A DNA stretch of 64,000 bases from Prinia subflava (lineage: Eukaryota > Chordata > Aves > Passeriformes > Cisticolidae), in the NCBI RefSeq assembly GCF_021018805.1, contig NC_086250.1:65793322-65857321 (forward strand), read 5' to 3'. Under the pieces are notes generated by a model. That model made no database searches and had not been told where the DNA came from. It saw only the letters and a program-made list of their open reading frames with translations. The position numbers and the translations under genes were made by a program. Position 1 is the stretch's first letter; each line of letters begins with the position of its first letter. Shown piece by piece: positions 39,861 through 52,385 of this stretch.

Positions 39861-41709
39861 CTGGAAAAAAAAAGGAAAACATCTTTAGACCTGCATTACT
39901 GCATAAATAATAACTCTGTAAGCAAGCCAGACCTATCTTTAAAGAGCAGCTCAATTAATTTCTTTGCTACAAAAGTATTTTTTCCTCTAGTACAAGTAAA
40001 AATGTTTTGTTTCTTTATTCTAAATTTGCACATTTTGACATTGGAAAAATATGTAAACTTTTCAAACACCACTGTTGAGCACAGCTAAATTTTAAGCACA
40101 AATTAAGTTAATGCAGTATCCACAAAAAGAACATTTACCATTCAAAAGTGACCACACAACTTGTTAGTTCATACCAGTCCACTGGATATCTTAATGTTTT
40201 ATAACTCTTTTTATCTCAGTACAACAGCTATTGCATGTTTATGCTATGACTAGAATGAATAGTAATGTCTCAGATACCATGGGGGTACAAGCAGAGTCAA
40301 CAATGAGTACATATGCATCAAAACTTTCATAAATAAACTAAGAAAATTGGATAGAACAAGCAGTTGTGTTTAGTTTCAACAGGAAAAAAGTCAATGCAGA
40401 TGATGGATTTAAAAGCACTTTCAGTATGATATTTCCAACAGAATAACTGCCTCAATTCATCCACCAAAATGTCCTATAAACTTTAATGAGTGTTTCAGGC
40501 TGGGGTCAATAGGCTGATATGAGATTTTGTTAGCACAGTGTGCAACTAAGCCAGCTTTGCAGCACTTTTCACTTAATAAGTGTCATTCATATTCCATAAA
40601 TCTTGAAGTGTTTTACAAATGAAAGCAATTATCACTGTCCTTATTTTCCCTATGCAAAAACAGAACTATAAAGCTGCAGTGAACATATTTCCTCAATGTC
40701 ACACAGCTAGCACAGTAGTTGAAAAGAAAACAGCAACAGCAATCCTGGTGTCCTTTGTACCCAGTTATTAAGGAACCCTTTTGCCCAATAACTCCACTTT
40801 TACACACGAAATTATTTGAAATGGCATCTTGAGTTGTGAAGGCAAAACTTGATGGTTAATAAATCACAGAGATCGGAGTATGAAAATATTTTAAGACCAG
40901 ATTCTCCCTCCTGCAAGTGTATGATGCTAGAGGTCAAGGGAGATGGCTGGTGAAATGACAAATATCAGTGTTTGAGTAATGCAGTAAAACCAAGGAGTAA
41001 GGAAATGTTATGGTTAGTCGAGAGATTAATGGCTCATGACTTGCCATGAAAATTCTTTTCTGAAAGGTACTGAAACTGCCTGATTAAAAGAGCAATCCTA
41101 GTGCCCACATCAGCCAGCACTTGCACAGACATCAAAGGAGAGGTTCCTTACAAGCCCATGAGAGATGCAGCACAGCTTGTGGCCCCTGGTCTGGTATTCG
41201 AGCTCCTGCAGCACCCACAACCAATTCTGAAACTCCCAATGCAGGCAATTCATCCTTCCTGGCATTAAAGGATGGAAACAGTTCTCTCTGACACAGGAAA
41301 TCTCTCTCAGATGAAATTTGGATTTTCTGATCCCCCAAACCTTCTGTCAGTAGTAAAAGACAAGAAGTGTGCAAGAAGAGCACAATGGTGAAAGAGGGAA
41401 ACAATTTGTAAAATGCCCAAAGTGTAGCTCCTACTGCAGAACACTGGGCTTCTTTCTTCTCAGTCCCCTCTTCAACATCCACATTCAGTGTCTGAATGCA
41501 CTGCTCTTGGCCAAGTGTGAGTACATGTTCATGAGGCGACATGGAGAGAAAACACACAAACATGAAATGCCTGGTTCATCTTTACTACAGTATGGGATCC
41601 TAAGAGAAAATCCTTACTTCTGTGCCAACATCTATTTGAGGGTGGACCAAGAAGGACTGATGTGGATTAGACTATCCCAGGGTTAAATTGCCTTTGAGAA
41701 ATTTACTCA

Positions 41710-41750
41710 GGGGGAAGAAGGGGAAAAGAAAGGGAGGGGAGGAGGGGGAA
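41710..41750 (+). repeat. G-rich polypurine tract
   Basis: About 40 nt of pure purine on the plus strand with five runs of three or more G (GGGG, GGGG, GGG, GGGG, GGGGG). It could form a G-quadruplex or triplex; that is a structural inference only. Confidence 0.75.
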
Positions 41751-42839
41751 GAGTATATGAAGATGAGACACCAGCCCTGTTCATCTTCAGCAGGATGATA
41801 GTGACAAACCATACTTCAAAAAGAAGCAATTAAGAGGGAGTCAGTCACACTGCAAGTATGTTGAGAAGTCATGGCCTGAAGGTCTGAGCCTCAGCCAACT
41901 GAGAATTCACCAAAGGATTCAGGGTTCATTTTTAAGGCAAATTACTGTGAAGAATCAAGACTAAATTTGACTAAAAACCCAGTTGTGTCAATGCACTGTC
42001 ATCTGCTGAACTGATTGACAATCAGCACCAAACTTGAGCCTTTGGCCATAGCTCATAACCTCACTTTTTCATTTAGGCTTCTTTTGCTAATGGGAACCTT
42101 CCTTTTTTGGTTGGGTTTTTTTTTTCCCCTTTTCCCTTTTATTTGAATAATGTCTATAAAAACCATTTGCTTTCACAAGGCGGTTAGTTTACACTGGAGG
42201 CAGCTGCTCTGTGAGCTCCAGCCAACCCTGTCCTGTCTTTAGATTCATTGCAATCTGGCCAGATTGTCACATATATTTTTAGTTTATGATGATCCTCTAA
42301 TACAATTCCAGCTTCCACACAGAGTTGTTCCAACAGTTTAGCTCAGGTTAATGAACTTCAGGCCAACTAACTTGCCATTAATCTTCAGGGAATATCCTTC
42401 CTCTCTGTAACACATGCAATGTCAATCAGTGTCCTGTGCTGAAAAGACCCACAGTCACACTGATCAGAAGCAAACAGTCCCATGAGCAGAAATAATACAT
42501 AAAACCTAAAAGCAAATTTGACTCCCCCATTCTTTCCTCCCCTCAAAGATAAGAAGAATTTGGTCAGAGAAGGAAAAATTACTGGTTTGTTTAGTTCTTT
42601 GATACTTCAGCTAAGGACCAACACATTCTAAAACTTCCTTACTGTGAACAGATCCAAAATAAATGAGGAAAAAGAGCCTGAAAAGAAAAATGCTGAGGCT
42701 AAAGCTGCTTTCCCACCTTGGCTTCAGCTAGGAAATAGCACTGCACTGTGTTAATTATCACCTGCAAGACCGACCAGGGAAGGAAGCCATGCATACACCT
42801 TGCTGAAACAGGGGCATTTCCAGCAAAATAAAGGAGCTT

Positions 42840-43105
42840 TTATTTGCCCCACGTAGGGGCGGGAGGCACAAGGCCAAGGAGGGGCTGAGCAGCGTGGCTC
42901 CATCCTGCTAGGACCTCCCAGAGGGGGCAATAAATTCGGAACAGGCTGAGGGTTAAATGCCAGAAGACAGAAAGTGGAACTGCTGGTGCCCTGCCATCCT
43001 GACAGAGAGAGGACCTGCACTGACTGGCACATGGGTGATGTCACGTCCCTGAAACGAGGTGTCACCTCCCCGCAACGGGTCACATTTAGTGGAGCCTATA
43101 AAACA
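42840..43105. other. GC-richer block with a TATA-like string
   Basis: GC-richer than its surroundings, with several CpGs (CACGTAGGGGCGGGAGG near 42849, ACGTCCC and CAACGGGTC near 43040-43080), followed by TATAAAA at about 43097 on the plus strand. It may be an unrecognised promoter or an old repeat. No transcript can be inferred. Confidence 0.25.
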
Positions 43106-45599
43106 GATTGCTCTGGAGCTACTGTCTGAAACAAGAAAACCTGGAGCCAATTTACTAAATGTAATTTATTCCAGGCCCTTTGTGGCAATAAACAGAGCTC
43201 TTCAGCCTTCTCAAACACACAGATAGTAAGGAGCTCTGTGCTTATGGGAGCTTTTTCAGATCGTTCAGCTCAAACCTATCTAAATGCAAAATCTTGCATT
43301 CACAAATACTGTGTAGTTTCTGACTTCTCCTGGCGTCACAAAGTCCAGAGCAGAAACGACTGTGACCCATCTGCAAACACACACTTTTGAAACTGTACTC
43401 ATGAAACTCTCAGCTAATTCTGTTTAAAAAGCCTTTATAAAATCGGAGGACAATTTAAAACCTGTTTCCAGCACTAGTTTTCCAAGGTCGTTTTAAAATT
43501 CAGAATTTTACATTCCAATAAAGTGTTATGGCTTGGTTTTAGGGAATCTAATAGCAATACTGCAAATTGTGACAACTGAAAATCTAGAGTAACCTAGTCA
43601 GTATAAGCTTATAAATTCACTATAAATCTAATGAGTAAGCTGCCTAGGCCATGCCATGTAGCTTCAATATGCAATCTTCTATCACTGATGCAAGAGTTTT
43701 TCTTTCTTCTTATCTATCCTTGTTTGAGGTCTTGATGTTTTATTTTATTTTGGTCTATGGAGTCAGAGAGCAAAAGATGTCCCTTCCAGACATCAACAAA
43801 ATAGCATGAGTGGTGTGTTAGACCAACATATTACTTTAAAAGCTAATAAGCTACAACAAGAAACAAAAAATTAACCCACCTACGATTCAAATTTATTGAA
43901 AGGTACATTATCTCTTTATCATCTCTTTATATTAAAGTATGTCCTTTATCTACATGCACACAAATTTAAAGCACGTTGCTTTAACTACAACTATACAGAT
44001 ATATGTGTCCAATGTATTATGTAGATGTTGCACCTTGAAATTATCATAGAAAAAATTACTGTGGTTGTCTACTGTGTGGTTCAAAACTGTATTATAATCA
44101 TGAACTGGATATTGACTCGTCTTTGTTAATAAGACGGAAAACTGTAAAGTATACATGACTCAGATTAGTTACTTAGAAAATCAAATAGACTAAAAATAAA
44201 ATTACATCTTTGGACTTATTAACATTCTTAACTTAGTTCTGCAATAACAAAGATGACATTTATCACAATGAAACTATGTTCTTGTACCCTTTAGATAGAT
44301 GCTCTGTTTATTATTTGGCAGAAGATGCTTTTCTTTTCATTGTGAATTCTCAGTTAAAACTAACTCCATCCAGGAACTGGTAAACAGTATTATTCATCAC
44401 TGTTCTCCTATTTATTAAGTAGGTTTTGTGCTGTTTATAGTCCAGAAAATGTTCTCTTTCAGGATTCAGAAAAACGCTGCTTTTTACACAAACCCCAGAT
44501 CAGCATTACCTCACTTCCCAACACCAAGAGAAATAAATGAATAAAAAGAAAATGGTACAATCAAAAAACATTATGTGAGCCTCCAGTAAGTGATTTATTT
44601 TTCATTTTGTTTTGCTTAAATCACTGGGATTAGTGTGCCTGGTTTAGATGTGGTTTTGCCTTAGAGCAATCTTCGCTATTGTTGAATACCTAAATGATTA
44701 GCAGAGATTTATAAGAAGCCTAACCCAGCTAACATTGAGTTTTACAAAACCTTAAAGCTTTAACTTTTACTGAGCTCTTCACAGGATTTACAAACTATCC
44801 ATTCAACACCAATAACTTGGCAAGAAAAATCACTGCTCTGATTCCCACTTGAGAAGAACCAAATAGAGCAAAGACAAATGAAGGGTCTGAGAGACAACGA
44901 GGATGCAATTGAGGGAACAAGGAGTCAGCAAAAATCTGGTTTTATTGCAGAGAACCATCTGATAATAAATAATGAATAAAGCTCTCCAATACAGAGAGAG
45001 AAAATACATTTCAGGATTACATGGGATTTTTTGTTGAGATGAACTCAAGCTCAAGAAAAAAAGGATGACTAAAAAAGTGAATGAGAGAAGAAGGAAGTTA
45101 CTCCCGTATTTTTTTTTTTACTTGTTCATACTTTTCAGCATCTTTCTGAAGGGAATCTACTGGTGGAAGCATTTCTAACAGGCATGTAGTCTGTTTGGAG
45201 ATAAATACCAACAGAAATGGTGGAAACTTTACATAATGGTCTGCGTCACAATGCTCTGAAGAGCTTATCTGACCATGAAATTTACTGTTGGGCATCTAAA
45301 ATTATATACATAGGAAATGAGCACTTCATGCTCAAAAGATATCAGGATATTTTTCAGGTCAATGTCAGTGAGGTCAGGATTACACACAAAGATTTCACAC
45401 AGACACAGAAGTAATCTTTTCAGAAAGTGACAGATAGACAGCCATGCACACAGACATGTTATGGTATCATTATAAATGATGATTCTGAGAAATTTTATCT
45501 GTGTCATTATATCTTCTGGACATGTAACACATAAATCCAAGACTGATGATAAAACAAATGCTATTCTCTAACCCTAATTATTTGTATATTATGTCTCAG

Positions 45600-45657
45600 A
45601 AAAAAAAAAACAAAAAACCAAACAAAAACACCAAACCAACCAACCAACCAACAACCC
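45600..45657. repeat. A/C-rich simple repeat
   Basis: A run of A, then CAAAA-type units and about four CCAA units. Confidence 0.9.
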
Positions 45658-46015
45658 AGACTCATTGCTTTTTACATTCTATAGACTGTCAAACACAGTT
45701 ATCTATTGTTCAATAAAAAGGATGGGATGGAAAGCAACTTGTCATCCAATAACGATATTGCCAAGGGAGGTAGGCACATACATAAAATGTCCCACCAGTT
45801 AGATGTGCAGCTGGGATCTTTACAGAGAAATATCAACATGGCTTTCACTCTAAAGTTAGATGCCTATGTATCTCTTATGGATTCTTTTTCCTCTTGTTTC
45901 TTCTTGTTTTCTTCTGTGGAAGGAACTATGACTTCAGGTATTACATAATATCAGCTTTCTGTTAATAACAGTCTCCTTATTTAGAAAGACATGAGAATGC
46001 TCTAAAAGTCTGATC

Positions 46016-46043
46016 AAAAAAAAAAAATAAAAACAAAACAAAA
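46016..46043. repeat. A-rich simple repeat
   Basis: Twelve A followed by TAAAAACAAAACAAAA. Confidence 0.9.
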
Positions 46044-49000
46044 TCCAAACGCAAGCCAAGGAAGAAAGCAGTGTAAGCGCATGATTTAGTAACACATAAG
46101 AATCAAAAGGAGCCCTAAGCCAAACCTCAGTGTTACATTATTTTAAGTACAGCATGTTTCCCCAGCAGACCAAAAAAACCACGAACGCTATGAAAAGTGA
46201 TTCTAAGATCAGTTTTGTAACTTTGGTATCCAAGAAAAGAAAAAGGCAATAGCATGAAAATTCCTAGAGACATTAATGAAAAGGTAGACTAGATGGAAAC
46301 CACATTCTGCCAAGGACTGTGACGTCTGAAGGGTTTCAAAGAGAGACAGAGAATTTTCCTCTGAAACGTCTGTCACCACCTGCAGCACTTGGGGTGGTTT
46401 GGCTCAGCTCTGAGTGAAGGAGACAGGGAGACAACACTTGCAGGAAGCTCTGCCTGTGGAACAGCCTTGGCCTGCTCTTGAGAAAATACTGGAAAGCCAG
46501 AAAAATGTCATGATGGCCACCAGAGAAAATAAATGCTCATTTTGGGGAGACCTGCCTAAGCATTTAAACTCTAGCACATTGCATTTGTCCTGCTGCAGCC
46601 TGAATTAACCCCAGGCAGCACTGTCAAGCCACCTAAACCACTGACCCTGCAACCACCATTCTTCTGCTGGAAGAAACAGAAGCCTACACTGGCCAACACA
46701 AAGGAAGGATTACAGTCTCTTTTTCACCTCCAGGAATTCCTGCCAGTGTTTTGCTATGGAAAAACCGTTCTCTGTTACTTCCTTTCATAGGAGATTTTCC
46801 AACATTTGCAGGAGTGAAGCCTTAGTCCTCTAGCAGGGACCAGAAGTCTGAACTGGCTGATAGTTTTGGGTATTACCAGTAACTAGTGGCAATGGGGCAT
46901 TCTACAGATAAGCTACTTAACTTGCTCAGCCATGACTTTTGTACATTTGTGAAAAAGCCAGCTTGATGGAAATATAGTGCAGCACCTTGATAAAATCCGT
47001 GACATATCAAATCCAGACTTACTGCTCTGCACAATACTGCAGCAAGGTGCATGCTCTGAAAGGGTACAGCCACCACGAGTCTGCATGGATTCATCTACAG
47101 ACGTGAGTAGGTGGGGATCTTGTGTCCTTGATCCAAACAATCCAGACCTCAGCCAGTTCCCAGTGCTGTATGGCTCCATGAATTGCACACCATACAGAAA
47201 TGTATTTCACATTTCAGCCATACACACATCTGAGGCAACACTAGCCTCAGTCAACTCTGTGTGCAGGCACAACCTGCAGATCATGCACACAATCACAACC
47301 CAGCAGACCTTACTAAATCAAAAACTCAACCAAAACAACCCTAAAACAAACCCTCCCCAAAGCAGAAAGAAATAAAAGGACAAAGATTTACTTTTACATA
47401 AATATTTCAAATGTTAATTTCATTTCACAGCCAATGCTTTATTGTGCTAAAATTTGTAGCTAGATTATCTGATGTAAACATTAATGTATTGCCAAGTAGT
47501 TTGTAATTTTGTTTAAATGCTTTCAGGCACTCACAGCTGTATCTAAAGTCTATGAGACTCTCAGATAAAAGCAGAATGTAACAAATGTTAAGTAGAGGCA
47601 ACTGCATATTGTAGTTGGCATCTTAATATAATTAAACATTTTTTAAATTATTATTTCTATTTTACAAATCCTGATAGGATGTTTCCTTAACTGCCAGTAC
47701 TATTTAGTTTATTGTCATCTGTGTAAAAGTCAAATCATAGTTTTCAAAAGAATTTAGGCTAATAAAGTTTAGCAATGGTTAAAAATGTGTACTTCATATG
47801 GCAGCTGGGCTTTGATCAAATATGTTTGCTGTATATCCAATGGCATATTTTCCTAAAATTCCTTTCATCAACGTATGAAAATGCCTTTCATCAATCTCAT
47901 TATTAGATGCACTGTCAGTGAACTCTGTACAGCACAGTCTGCAGGATTTAATGTATAAACTACACTATAGGGAAAGACATGCCGGAAGGATTTTAATTTA
48001 CACTTCCAACAAATTGATTTAATAATTCATGACTATATGCTTGAAGTCTATTGGAGAAGGGTTTTTTTAATCCATTGTCCAACTCATTTTGGATCAACAT
48101 TTTGTGCAGGCAAAATGTAAAGTGATACACATATGAACGTGTACACTGCAGAGCAGTGATCTCTGTTGGCCCATTAACCCAGTTATTTTATTGTCAGGCT
48201 GAACACATTTGCTTTCTTTCTGGTCTTTCAAACATTTGATTTCATTTAGATTTGGAGTATGTGTGTCAGGAAATCAGCAGAGCCTCTATAACAAATCCCA
48301 CTTGTGAGCTTACACAAGTCACTGACTCAATGCAGACCTATTCCTCTTGATGGGTTTCCCTCAGGTACTCATCATCACAGCATCCAAGCAGTTTAAAAGC
48401 TTTAATGCCTCTATTCTCTACCCTCTATCCTCATCATTATGAGTTAACTGGATTTCTTTTAATGCTACCATAGAGCATGACATCCCTTGGACAAGGTCAC
48501 ACTAGCAGTCAGGACTAGCACCCACATCCCCCTAGACACACAGCCAACTATCTCCACAGGGACAACAGCCTTGTAACTCCTGCAGTGAGATCCATGACTC
48601 ACATATGACCTCTTTCAGTGTTTTATTTGTGATTTAAGTGCTTCTCAAACTGCAGAAATTTAAAAGCAATCACAGTTTCATTTTCTATAAAGAACTTCAC
48701 AGAGCTGCGTAAGGAATAACTTGCTGCCAGTGTGAGTTCAGACACCAGGTTATCAAACCTTTAACAGTCCTGTGTCCTCTGACCATCATTTTTACCATTT
48801 TCAAGGGTTACAACATGCTGCTATCAGACCCTCAAAGAACTTTTTTGTTTGTGTCACAGCAGAAATCAATTTATATTTGGTGCAATAGTTGTTTGGCTGG
48901 TCTATTTTTAAGCTGCTTTGTGAAGGGTGCTATCATGACAGTTCCTGGAATCTGAAAAAGCCATACTGAAAAAGAAACCAAGAATTCAGGCATCACCTCC

Positions 49001-51914
49001 TCCATTCAACGCAGAAATATTTCCACTTTAATTTAAAACCACAGTAACTTTCCTTTGTCTCGTGAGGACAAAGTCAGGACACAGTGTGCAAGGATGAATC
49101 AGTATTTCACTAAAAAAAGGAAAGATTTTCAGATGGTTAACCAGTTAGTTTCCATAACCAGAAGACCAATATTAAAAAGGTAGGATGTAAAACACCACTA
49201 CTAATTTCCTTTTCAACAGTAGTCATTTGTCCCCTAAGATGATGAGCAATAGCAGCCTTGAGAGAGTGCTGAGGTTCAGTTCCCTACAAGGATTGTCAAC
49301 ACTGGAAGAACAGGAGCTCAGAGAAGTCATGGATTCTCCATCTTTATAGACATTTGAAGCTTGACTGGACATGGCTCTAAGCAATCTGATCCAAAGCTGA
49401 AGTTACCCATCCTTTGAAATACAAATGAAACCATACAACTTCCTCACATCTCCCTTAACCCTATTTTTTCTACTACTTCCTTTAGCAGTTAATGGTCAAA
49501 TGAATAACGGAACTGAATCACACACTGAAGGTCGTGCTCAGCATCCAACACACTTACACTAACACTTAGATGTCTGCCAGCCATCAAATGACTATTTCTA
49601 CTCTCTAGTGATCTTATCTCCCCAAAGACTCTTGTGATAAGGGCCACGTCTACCTGATCTGTGTACAAATTAATTATTTTACTATTGAAATCTGACTGAA
49701 AACAGGATTGCTTTTCTTTTATGAAATTGTCCAAAAGCTGCAGCAAGATAATAAACCCCTGTATCAAGAGTATCAAGGCATGCATAGGATAAGTGGAGTA
49801 CACGCAACATAGGTGCAGACACTGCATTAGCTGTATAACTTAATTCAGTATCTCACAGCTTCCAGGCACAGTTCACTCACATGGTCCTGGTTTGCCCATC
49901 CCATGAAAACTAAGCACAGAACTGAGTGTCAAAATTATTGACAACGTATGTGACATAAGGCTTTTGCCTGCACTGATGAGATAAGAAGGGGATTTATTCC
50001 AGGATACCCCCACTGGAGTTTGAAGAAGCTGGCTGAGAAATGCCACTGGATGAACTGCTGACACCCAAACCACACCAATGACTTCTGCTCACCTGGCACA
50101 CAAGTCCACCTGTGTGTTCCAGGCTGACCTCTCTTTTCTATCCAGATCAGCAACTCTTCCCTGCCAGTTTATTATCTCCCAATGGCACCAAGAAGTGGAA
50201 GCCATTGTAGTTACCACATTAAATATTTCCCAACATTGTGGGGGGGAAAAAATAACTAGAAAGGATTTGGGCTCCATGCTGGCTTAGCTAGAAAGAGATG
50301 TGGTAGAGAAGATTAAGTTGTGTTTCTATAGCCACAAGCAGGTGGCAAAGACCCACCACAGGTGCTTGTTCCATAGAGGATTCCACTCCCTGGTAAAACA
50401 GCTACTCCTCAAAGAAATCAGGGCTTGAAGATATCCAGGACTCTTCCTGTCAGATGAGCCTTGTGTAAGTTTATGAAGCCTTGGGATCACCATGATTAAC
50501 TACCTTCCTTAAGCCATTCCCCACCAGGCTTTAGTGCTTTTAAACCACTGACCCCTTGAATTAAAGAGGGAGATTTCTCTTTTCACAGCTGTGACTCAAC
50601 ACAGGAAGGAATTCAGAGACATCTGAAAACAAAGCCAGGCAGAATTTAAAACAAAATCCTTCAATGACAGATTTAGCAAGTGATGGGCACAGCTGGAGCT
50701 TACAAATATAACGAAGCAAATGAGCATGCATTATACAACAACCTTACATAGACAGATCCTATGAAGGGCAATTTCCTCACAAGGAATTGCAAAAATCAAA
50801 CTGCTATGAATAAATCATCAGAAAAACTAGGTATTGGTTGTTCAAAAGGAATCTGAGTCTTTGGGTCCTTCAGCTAACTAAATGGTAACCACCCCTAAAA
50901 TGAGATATATAATAACCAATTAAGCAACTTAAGCCTTGATTTTTAGTTATTGTCTATTTAAATCACAATGCAAAATCAAAACTCCTGTGCCTAGAGAAGA
51001 ACAAAACACTACTAAGTTTTCAAAACTTATATAATACCTTTCATACACTCAAAATATACAGTAACTAGCACATACATCACTGAGTCATTGCAAAGGAAAT
51101 ATGTCCCTACTATTGCAGCTGGGGAAGCTGATGCTGAATGTACTCACTAGATATTCTAGGAGGAATTGAAGTGAAAAAAAGAGTGGAATTAGATACTAAC
51201 AGCTAATTATCAGTGTCACTATCTTAAACATGACATGCTTCTTTCTACCCAGTCAAATGGGCTACATGACACTGCCTATCAGTTTCAAGAAGCATGCACA
51301 GGTTTGCAGAGGAACTTTCTAAAATGCAACAAATATCTTGAAGATAATCAAGCATGAGGAATAAGGCTATTGACCACCTCCACACAGTACTGCAAAGCAA
51401 AACAACAATGACTACTGAAAATTCTGTTTCCCTTGTCTGCTCAGCTGGGGTATGTGACTTGCATTAATGGCACGGGGAATAATGTACTTGCACTCAGACC
51501 CTGGACTGACTGATGTCAAACGAAGTTCAACCATTCATATTAATGGGGATCAGCATTTGTCTGAGGGAATGGAAGCCTCTCAGACCTCAGGGTCATGAAT
51601 TGACAAGCTATCGAACATTTTCTCTGCAGTGCTGACCATCCTCCATCCCCACTGAGCTCAGCTGTCTAGACCCTTAGTCCCACTCCAGCTGCTTTGTGCT
51701 CCTCCTGAGGCACAGAAAGAGCTCATTACAGATTCCTTCTGTGTAATGTGCAATGCAGGCTGAGGTCTCACAACTCCCTTTCTAGGAAATGCAGAATAAT
51801 CACATTTCTCTGGACCCCAAGAAAAACAGAGACATACATGCAAACTGTGAGTTTTGTTATTCTGGAGATCTGTAATTGACTAAGCCAGATGGTGACAGAA
51901 GAGCCATTAATGAC

Positions 51915-51930
51915 AAAAAAAAAAAAAAAA
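51915..51930. repeat. Poly(A) run, 16 nt
   Basis: Sixteen consecutive A; no retrogene body adjoining. Confidence 0.95.
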
Positions 51931-52326
51931 GAACAAAACCAAACCCACTGAAAATATCACCTCAAAAGAACAAAAATGACTAATAACTTGTACAAAGAAA
52001 ATGATTGTTAAATTGATATTGTCTCACACCACTAATAAACTGGGAGGATGCAAAAAGCAGTTTTCTTACAGATGGACTTTCTGGAAAAATACCTTCTCAC
52101 AGAACTTATTCTTGAATGGTTTCAGAGTATCTGTAAACTCATGGGTTGTAGTGAAGCTAATGATCAGCAAGCAGTAACTTCAGACAGCTGATAAAAGTCT
52201 GTATCTGATATTATCTGTCAAAACATTAAAATATGCAAAGAAAAACACTGCAGCAGAGCTTTGGTCTTCTTAATATCAAATAAAGCAATTATGGGAGTAA
52301 GGATAGTTATAATTTTCACCATCATC

Positions 52327-52385
52327 ATTAATCCTAATAACAATAATAATAATAATGTTAACAACAGCAATAACAATGATGACAA
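52327..52385. repeat. AAT/AAC-rich imperfect trinucleotide repeat
   Basis: About five AAT units with AAC interruptions, decaying into AACAATGATGAC. Confidence 0.85.

Noticed and set aside
45122..45295. Possible minus-strand exon of 58 codons with a TTTTAG acceptor and GTAAAA donor
   Set aside because: Weak polypyrimidine tract, donor embedded in an A run, no recognisable motif and AT-rich composition; chance is likely.
49489..49827. 112-codon minus-strand open frame upstream of SEMA3D
   Set aside because: No recognised motif and no flanking consensus splice sites; compatible with chance in AT-rich DNA.
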